A stretch of DNA of 64,000 bases from Corbicula japonica. Lineage: Eukaryota > Mollusca > Bivalvia > Venerida > Cyrenidae. The notes under the pieces are model-generated. The model made no database searches, was not told the DNA's origin, and saw only the letters and a program-made list of their open reading frames with translations. Location of the stretch: the NCBI GenBank assembly GCA_038501625.1, contig JAZAYU010000007.1:2521685-2585684 (forward strand). The letters run 5' to 3'. Below are positions 58,430 to 64,000 of the stretch, piece after piece. The position numbers and the translations under genes are program-made. Each line of letters starts with the position of its first letter. Positions within the stretch are counted from its first letter, which is position 1.

Positions 58430-60410
58430 TCTACATTAAGTTAAATTTGTGTATGTAGTATTATATTTGAATTCAAACATAGCAAGACAGAAAAAAGGAT
58501 TTCAGTGTAAAATAACCAGCCATGTAAAGATTTAAAGTGATACATAATGTAATGTTTTCACATCAGAGGTTAAGACTGAAGTGTCATTTTGTTTCTACTT
58601 TCCACTATCTTGTATATCGGGAGCAGAACTGAAAATCCTCTTATTCCAGAATTCCATGAAATCAATAAATATTGTGGAGTTTTCTACCTGAAGAAACGAC
58701 CAGGGTTTCCGGAGATCGACATTTTGAAACCTAGCCCAAATTCCATATGGATAAAATCATGAAATTCAAAGCAATTAGTCGTCTATCAATTTATTGATGT
58801 CACTACCATCGAATAAGAATTCAATATGAATATAATAAATCTACAATAACCTTAATCAATTCCTTTATAATAATCATGTAAGTTAATAATGGCGACACAA
58901 AACTGTCCGAGAGACGAACAAGGTGGTAAGTATATGTACCCGAATCTCTGTTTCGAGGAAATAATAAAAACAAATGATAATCAATAGAGATAGCAATCAA
59001 TATTCGAACGTTTGAGTATTCGGATATTCAGGGGGCATTCGAATACTTTTTGGTGTTGGAATATTTATATTTGCAAAACGAAAAATACAGACAACATAAA
59101 TAATAAATTTAAATTTAAACGTGTGAGTATTCGAATTCCAATTAAGCTTTATGTTGAAATCCGACCATGATATTCTATACCGCTGCGCATACCGACATTT
59201 GTCATCATAGCCTCGACAACTGTCGTAAACTAATCACTTTGTATCTCTTCTTGGTGATTGGAAGACAACATTTGTTATTAATATTTCTTAATATTTCTAA
59301 AAAAATGTCAAATGGAATTAAAATAAAAATACTCCCTGGACAACTTAACGATATTTTTTAATTTCAAAGCCAATCTCTTTACTCTTTAAAGGGCCTTTTT
59401 GATCATGCCTAAAATTCCAAATGAAAGAGGCTATTCAAATTCACAACGGAACTTTATTGTCATTTTAAAACATACGAGCGCTGTTCGGAAAGTTGTGAGA
59501 CAGTATGACTTTCTCTGTAACTAATTATTGCTGCGCAGAATATTTACTACACATTACAGTTTAATATGTAATTTATCCGAGTAAGGGTTTTAAGACGTGG
59601 TAACGTTACTATTATCCATATAATCGTTTCCATAGCAACAACTGTCCACGAATCCTGGCGCACGGTGTATTTCTTGTTATAATTTTTCTTTCTGAATGAA
59701 AAGAGCCCCTAAAATTGCGCCATACGTCGCGAAATTTTTATGCCGGTACTTCTGACTTCTGTACGTCATTTCCACCAGCTGTTTAAACCGTTATCTCAGA
59801 TCGTTATAGTAACACTTGAGCGACAAGGCAGGGACTATGGAAACATCGTCAACAGAAGAACAGCGTGTTTTATTAAGTTTTGCGTTCATCTTGGGAAAAC
59901 GCCAACATAAACCAAGCAACTTCTATAACAGGCAAACAACGGACTCACTGTTATTCGGCCATTGATGTTTAGATTGTATAAGAAGTATCGAGATGGCAAA
60001 AAGTCAACAAAAGACAAGGGAAGAAGCGGTCGCCCGTTCGTCCTCGATGTAGCATTCATATACACGAAGCTATTATAATGAAATTTTACTCCAAAATTGA
60101 ATCAGAAAACATCTTTACAAAATTTATACTCCACATCGTCTTTAGTCAAAGTTCAGCCCTGCTTGTACCATTGCATTGTCTCTGCCTTTATTCACAGAGT
60201 ATTTAATTAAAGATTCCATGTATGGAAAGTTTTATCATTTGATATTTAGTTGTTTCCTCGAGTTCTGGTGTCGTTACAACCCAAGTTTAACTCAAGGCAA
60301 CAGTCGTTTGATAAGAAATGGTCTTGTACGTTTCGTAAGTTTATTAATCTACGGAGAAACCGTTTTCCTAAAGTTTTGTTATGAGTATATAATACTAATA
60401 TAATTGTTTC
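58430..60410 (+). mobile_element. Diverged partial copy of the palindrome inner region
   Basis: 58430-58930 resembles 28290-28640 (CATAGCAAGAC, GTTTTCACATCAGAGGT, TTCCTTTAT...ATAATCATGTA, GAGAGACG..CAAGG). 60105-60390 resembles 30630-30935 (TCAGAAAACATCTTTA, TTCAGCCCTG, AATCTACGGAGAAA, AAAGTTTTGTTATG). The middle differs and holds a mariner fragment. So the inner, presumed 5' region is itself a dispersed repeat. Confidence 0.65.
59475..60050 (+). pseudogene. mariner transposase 5' fragment
   Basis: Starts with a possible terminal repeat (ACGAGCGCTGTTCGGAAAG, 59475-59493). The ATG at 59837 opens METSSTEEQRVLLSF. Across a frameshift come FCVHLGKTPT, a stop, then LYKKYRDGKKS and KGRSGRPFV (to about 60045), the N-terminal HTH and linker signature of mariner transposases. 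At least two stops and one shift, and everything after the linker (the whole catalytic domain) is missing. Confidence 0.7.
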
Positions 60411-60964
60411 TATACATGTGTTAATAATGTCGCGTGCTTTCACAAGTTCTTGTTTTGTAATTAATAATTTATATTTTTATGTCCTTTGTTTCACAGATCT
60501 TAAATCAAACTATAAATTGTTATTCTAAATATTTAAGAGTCGGTCTAATATCTGGTGTTATGTTAATATAAGTCTAAGAACAGAAACACATATATACTTC
60601 CTCAAAATACATCGCCGCTATGATTCGTGTTTTTTTAAACATTTGAACAAGTTTGGTTTTACCAAATAACATTTGCAATAAAAAAAATATTATGAAAGAA
60701 CAATTAGAAACAATATTTGTGAAAACAACTTTTTATCTCCTACGTACCTTATAACCAATGCCTCCAGTATATTTCGAGTGCAAAGGTTATTAAATTCTCA
60801 AAAACTATACCTGACAAAATTAAATGGAAACACTATAAGAACGATACGAGACTCTGCGCGCGGAATCCTTTATAATTGTTTGTAAAGAACTGCTGGGACA
60901 ATTGCAGGTACGCGGACAGTATTCATTGGTTAGCTGACACCCACGTGTATGTATTAATTAATTC

Positions 60965-61149
60965 AAGAAACAAATCCGTTACTGTCGGGAATTTAGTAAA
61001 AAGAAGACACTGTATCATTATATCAATGAGTTTAACAAAATCGTGTTGAGATTTGATATGTCAGCGATGTCACAGTTTGCTTTTGACATGGGTTCAAACA
61101 TGAGCTTGATTTCCAAACACCTCACAGCTGTTGCTTATGTATTAAGGTA
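60965..61149 (+). other. Unassigned 60-codon open frame running into a splice-donor-like TIR
   Basis: An open frame after a TAA near 60960 with little AT-bias repetition (KKQIRYCREFSKKK, FDMSAMSQFAFDMGSNMS, KHLTAVAYVL) runs to AAG|GTAAGA, an ideal donor. The donor lies inside the terminal repeat of the element starting at 61142. Could be an exon captured by the element edge, or chance. No domain recognised. Confidence 0.25.
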
Positions 61150-61929
61150 AGACCTGTGTAATGAATACCTATATCCAGAAGAGTATCCAAGGGAGGTAAC
61201 TATAGAAGTAAATTAGGATAGATTTCTATCATGCAAGAGGACCAGGGTTCAAATCCCACTGGAAGCTAATTTTTTTTGTAAGCCTAGAGCTTAAATAATT
61301 GGCATATTTCTTTTTTTCCTGTGTAATTCTGTTATTGAATATAAAATTTTCATGATTTAAACTAAAATAAGCAAAATAATCAAGATTAAAGGGGTTTTCA
61401 CTATCAGAATAGTGTTTATTCAAGTCATCAATTTGAAAATTTCTAAAACTGGACGGTAAACTTCTCTGAAATTTTGTTTAAATTTTGTTTAAGGTATATA
61501 GTTAAAAAATGGTAAAGTTTGATATATTGCACCAATCAGGATTTTGCACAATTTTCATTAATTTAGTCTATTGAAATATAAAAAATGCATTTTTTAAATT
61601 TATTTGGTCAAAAAATGTCATTTTAAGACAAATTCTATATTTATATATTATATCTTAAATTGGTTTAGTAAAATATAACATATTTTGGATAAACTGTAAA
61701 AAATGAGGGTCGAATTTATCAATAACAAAAAATTTTGTCACCGATTAAAGAAATTGGATACTTTCACGTTTTTTCTCACTTTTTTAAATAAACAACGCTA
61801 AAAATCTCAAAAACTACACGGTGAAAATCATTAAAATTTTGCATACAAGTCAGTGGTATGAAGCAGTTGATGAAAATATAATCAGATGTTGGATTCTTAA
61901 TAGTGCCTATTACACAGGTCTTACCTTAA
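61142..61929. mobile_element. 788-bp element with perfect 21-bp terminal inverted repeats
   Basis: TTAAGGTAAGACCTGTGTAA (first 20 of 21 bp) at 61142-61162 and its exact complement at 61909-61929. Inside, a B-box-like GGGTTCAAATCCC (61245-61257) marks a tRNA-derived segment. No transposase. Perfect ends suggest recent activity. Confidence 0.85.
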
Positions 61930-62090
61930 CACAAGTGTAAAGAATATGTGTACAATAAATCATGCACAAAATGTGCATTTATCAATGAAACAGTTTAAAG
62001 TGAAGCAAGAAAGGATTGTAGTTTTCCCAGCATTTCAGCCAAACAATCAATCTTTTATTCGGCGATTTTAAGAAACCTTTCCAACTGTAT
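61930..62090. repeat. 165-bp dispersed repeat, second copy
   Basis: Direct diverged copy of 17790-17955: GTGTAAAGAATATGTGTA, ATGTGCATTTATC, TTTTCCCAGCA, CAATCTTTTATTCGGCGATT and CCTTTCCAAC. Directly follows the 788-bp TIR element. Confidence 0.65.
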
Positions 62091-62915
62091 GTTTACCATA
62101 AAATTGACATAAATTGGTCTTCTATAAAATCAATTAGATGTTCTCATTAAATGGATGGATTTATGCCGTCGGACAGATATTATAAATACACTTTAGAATT
62201 TGTTCGGTATTGTGATCATGAATCCTTTTTTTTCGTGAACTGATTTCTTTGTTACAGTTATAGTAATACATTAATTTGGCCACTGACCGTTCCAAGGCGG
62301 TTACCCAAATGCTTCTCTTTATCATTAATTATAATTGCATTTTTTACTATAAATAGTAACAAATTTACGTTACGACCGGAAGCGTTATTCAAGGTCGCAG
62401 GGCATTAACTGATGAGAGCCAGGGCCATTATCGATAATGGCACTGCGATTTCATTTTTAGGTTTTCAATTGTTATCATTGATTTAATCACATTTCATCAT
62501 TACAATAAGAATAAATTGTACATACCCGTAAAATATTCCCAATTAAAAATCACTTCTTTCCTTTTTCTTTTCCATTTATTTGTACCATAATATTCACAAA
62601 ACTAGCCTAAAAGCCTGGTGTAAAAGAAGCTCGCAGCAGAGGTATAAGAATGAAACACTCTCAAATCATTGCATTTACAGACTTATACCACGATTATCAC
62701 TTCAAGCATTCAAAGTTTAGCGAATTCATATCCTTTCCCTGAGTTAAAACAAAATAAACAAATGGTATTAAATGAAATTATAGTAAACATTCGTTAAATG
62801 ACGTCACATATAAACTCAAATGACGTAGTCACTGACATCATTATGCAGTAATTGTATCAATGAAAGTGCCAAATCAAGCACAAGGTGAAGCGAGATTAAC
62901 GTACGCATGTAATAA
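62091..62915. other. Non-coding with small repeats
   Basis: Contains a Penelope-like 3'-end scrap at 62277-62330 (GGCCACTGACCGTTCCAAGG) and a perfect 18-bp palindrome GCCATTATCGATAATGGC at 62424-62441. No gene. Confidence 0.5.
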
Positions 62916-63048
62916 ATAGGTAAATAAATGGACAAGCAGTGCCACTTGTCGATAGTGTCCCTGCCATATAATAATGTCCCTCGGGCCATTATTCATATGA
63001 CAGGGCCATTATCGACAAGTGGCACTGCTTGCCCATTTATTAACCTAT
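62916..63048. repeat. 133-bp hairpin repeat
   Basis: Arms of about 48 bp: ATAGGTAAATAAATGGACAA (62916-62935) is inverted as the end of 63001-63048. Shares GGCCATTATCGA with the 62424 palindrome. Non-autonomous element or hairpin-forming repeat. Confidence 0.8.
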
Positions 63049-63050
63049 AC

Positions 63051-63153
63051 TTACTCACTTTAACGTGAGTAAATTAATTATTTCCTTATCTCATAATACG
63101 TAAAAAAAAACAAAAAAAAACTAGGAATAGGTCGTTGTATTCAGCGGTAATAT
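63051..63153 (+). repeat. 103-bp direct repeat, left copy
   Basis: Begins TTACTCACTTTAACGTGAGT and ends TTGTATTCAGCGGTAATAT; repeated at 63732-63833 in the same direction. Confidence 0.85.
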
Positions 63154-63731
63154 ACATTAAAATTTTTAAATGTCTGTAAAGTCCATGTTCAAGTTGCTCA
63201 AAAACTGTCCAAAGAGGTAGAAATCAGTGGGCCTGTAGTGTGCGAACCGTCCGAATGAAAAGCTGACATCCGTAGTTCTGGCTATTTAGCAGTCCAGAAG
63301 ACGAACGGAAAACTTTCAACACATCTGGATAAAGCTTCGTCTAATAGTATCACTCGAACCAGAAACTAGTGAATGGCCTTAAAATATCCATATTTCTTAC
63401 ATGATAAATAAATATATTGTTTATGACTAAGAGAAAACAGCAAAACTCGAAACACCTGAAACAAAAATAAACACTTTATTTACACCCATTTTTCAATTTA
63501 TTCTCTGAAAGTTCTGTTAAACCTCGACAACCATCCAAAAATAATATTAACAACCTATAGGGCGGGTGGGCGGGTGCCGACATGTTTACCGCTGAATAGA
63601 AACGCCTCGAATGGTGTACACAGATAAAACCAACACTTAAATAGCCTAATCGCACGAGATACACGCACCTTTTCCCTCCACACTGACAATTACCGTCAAG
63701 TTCGTATTATTCGAAACGGAAATAATTTCAT
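63154..63731. other. Interior between 103-bp direct repeats, no gene
   Basis: 578 bp without recognisable coding sequence. Contains GGGCGGGTGGGCGGG (63559-63573) and an inverted scrap of the repeat end (TTTACCGCTGAATA, 63584-63597). Confidence 0.5.
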
Positions 63732-63833
63732 TTACTCACTTTAACGTGAGTAAATTAATTATTTCCTTATCTCATAATACGTAAAAAACACAAACAAAAA
63801 CTAGGAATAGGTCGTTGTATTCAGCGGTAATAT
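63732..63833 (+). repeat. 103-bp direct repeat, right copy
   Basis: Near-identical to 63051-63153 except in the A-rich middle. The pair could be short LTRs of a tiny TRIM-like element or a simple segmental duplication. Confidence 0.85.
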
Positions 63834-64000
63834 CGAATCAAACAAAGAGAGACAACTGATGAGAACTGCAGTTGAAAGGCATTTACATTTATAAAAATCT
63901 TAAATTGTCACACCTTTTGTAACTTGCATGCGTCGTTTCAACCTTTGAAAAGATTGTACTTCATACTATCAACAAAATGAAAACAAATTTACTCATTTAT

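Overview
The window is AT-rich animal DNA with intron-split genes and no prokaryotic-style operons. Interspersed repeats fill most of it. The repeat families (147-bp and 158-bp internally tandem elements, GATCTGGATCTG-type dispersed repeats, tRNA-derived SINE pieces, many small inverted-repeat elements) and the invertebrate-type SLC49 and GCNT exons point to a mollusc, most probably a bivalve. This is an inference from sequence style; no database search was run.

Layout. 1-13.9 kb: the 5' part of an SLC49A3-like major-facilitator transporter gene on the minus strand. Three coding exons are visible (13508-13663, 3965-4123, 3268-3370), and the gene continues past the left edge. Its 9.4-kb first intron is packed with inverted-repeat and tandem-repeat elements. 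13.9-17.8 kb: a broken Ty3/gypsy-type LTR retrotransposon (LTR end, primer-binding site, gag, protease, reverse transcriptase, RNase H) with no integrase or 3' LTR, sitting head-to-head about 290 bp from the SLC49A3 start codon. 17.8-19.55 kb: tRNA-derived SINE pieces and a mollusc-type tandem element.

19555-42365: the dominant feature, a 22.8-kb near-perfect palindrome. Its arms are about 11.5 and 11.0 kb around a 372-bp spacer. Each arm carries the same degenerate Penelope-like retroelement, with a GIY-YIG endonuclease-like region upstream of the reverse transcriptase. Each copy is split at the same base by the same 4.6-kb non-LTR retrotransposon, flanked by the same ATTAAT duplication. A 558-bp terminal-inverted-repeat element is present in the left arm only, so it arrived after the inversion-duplication.

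42.4-64 kb: a broken beta-1,6-N-acetylglucosaminyltransferase (GCNT, glycosyltransferase family 14) exon, a 600-bp GGTA-type tetranucleotide array, several small inverted-repeat elements, a dead DD34E Tc1 transposase gene, a mariner transposase fragment, scattered copies of the Penelope-like 3' end, and a few short open frames or possible exons that I could not assign. SLC49A3 is the only gene seen that looks alive as host coding sequence; nearly everything else is mobile-element material at various stages of decay.
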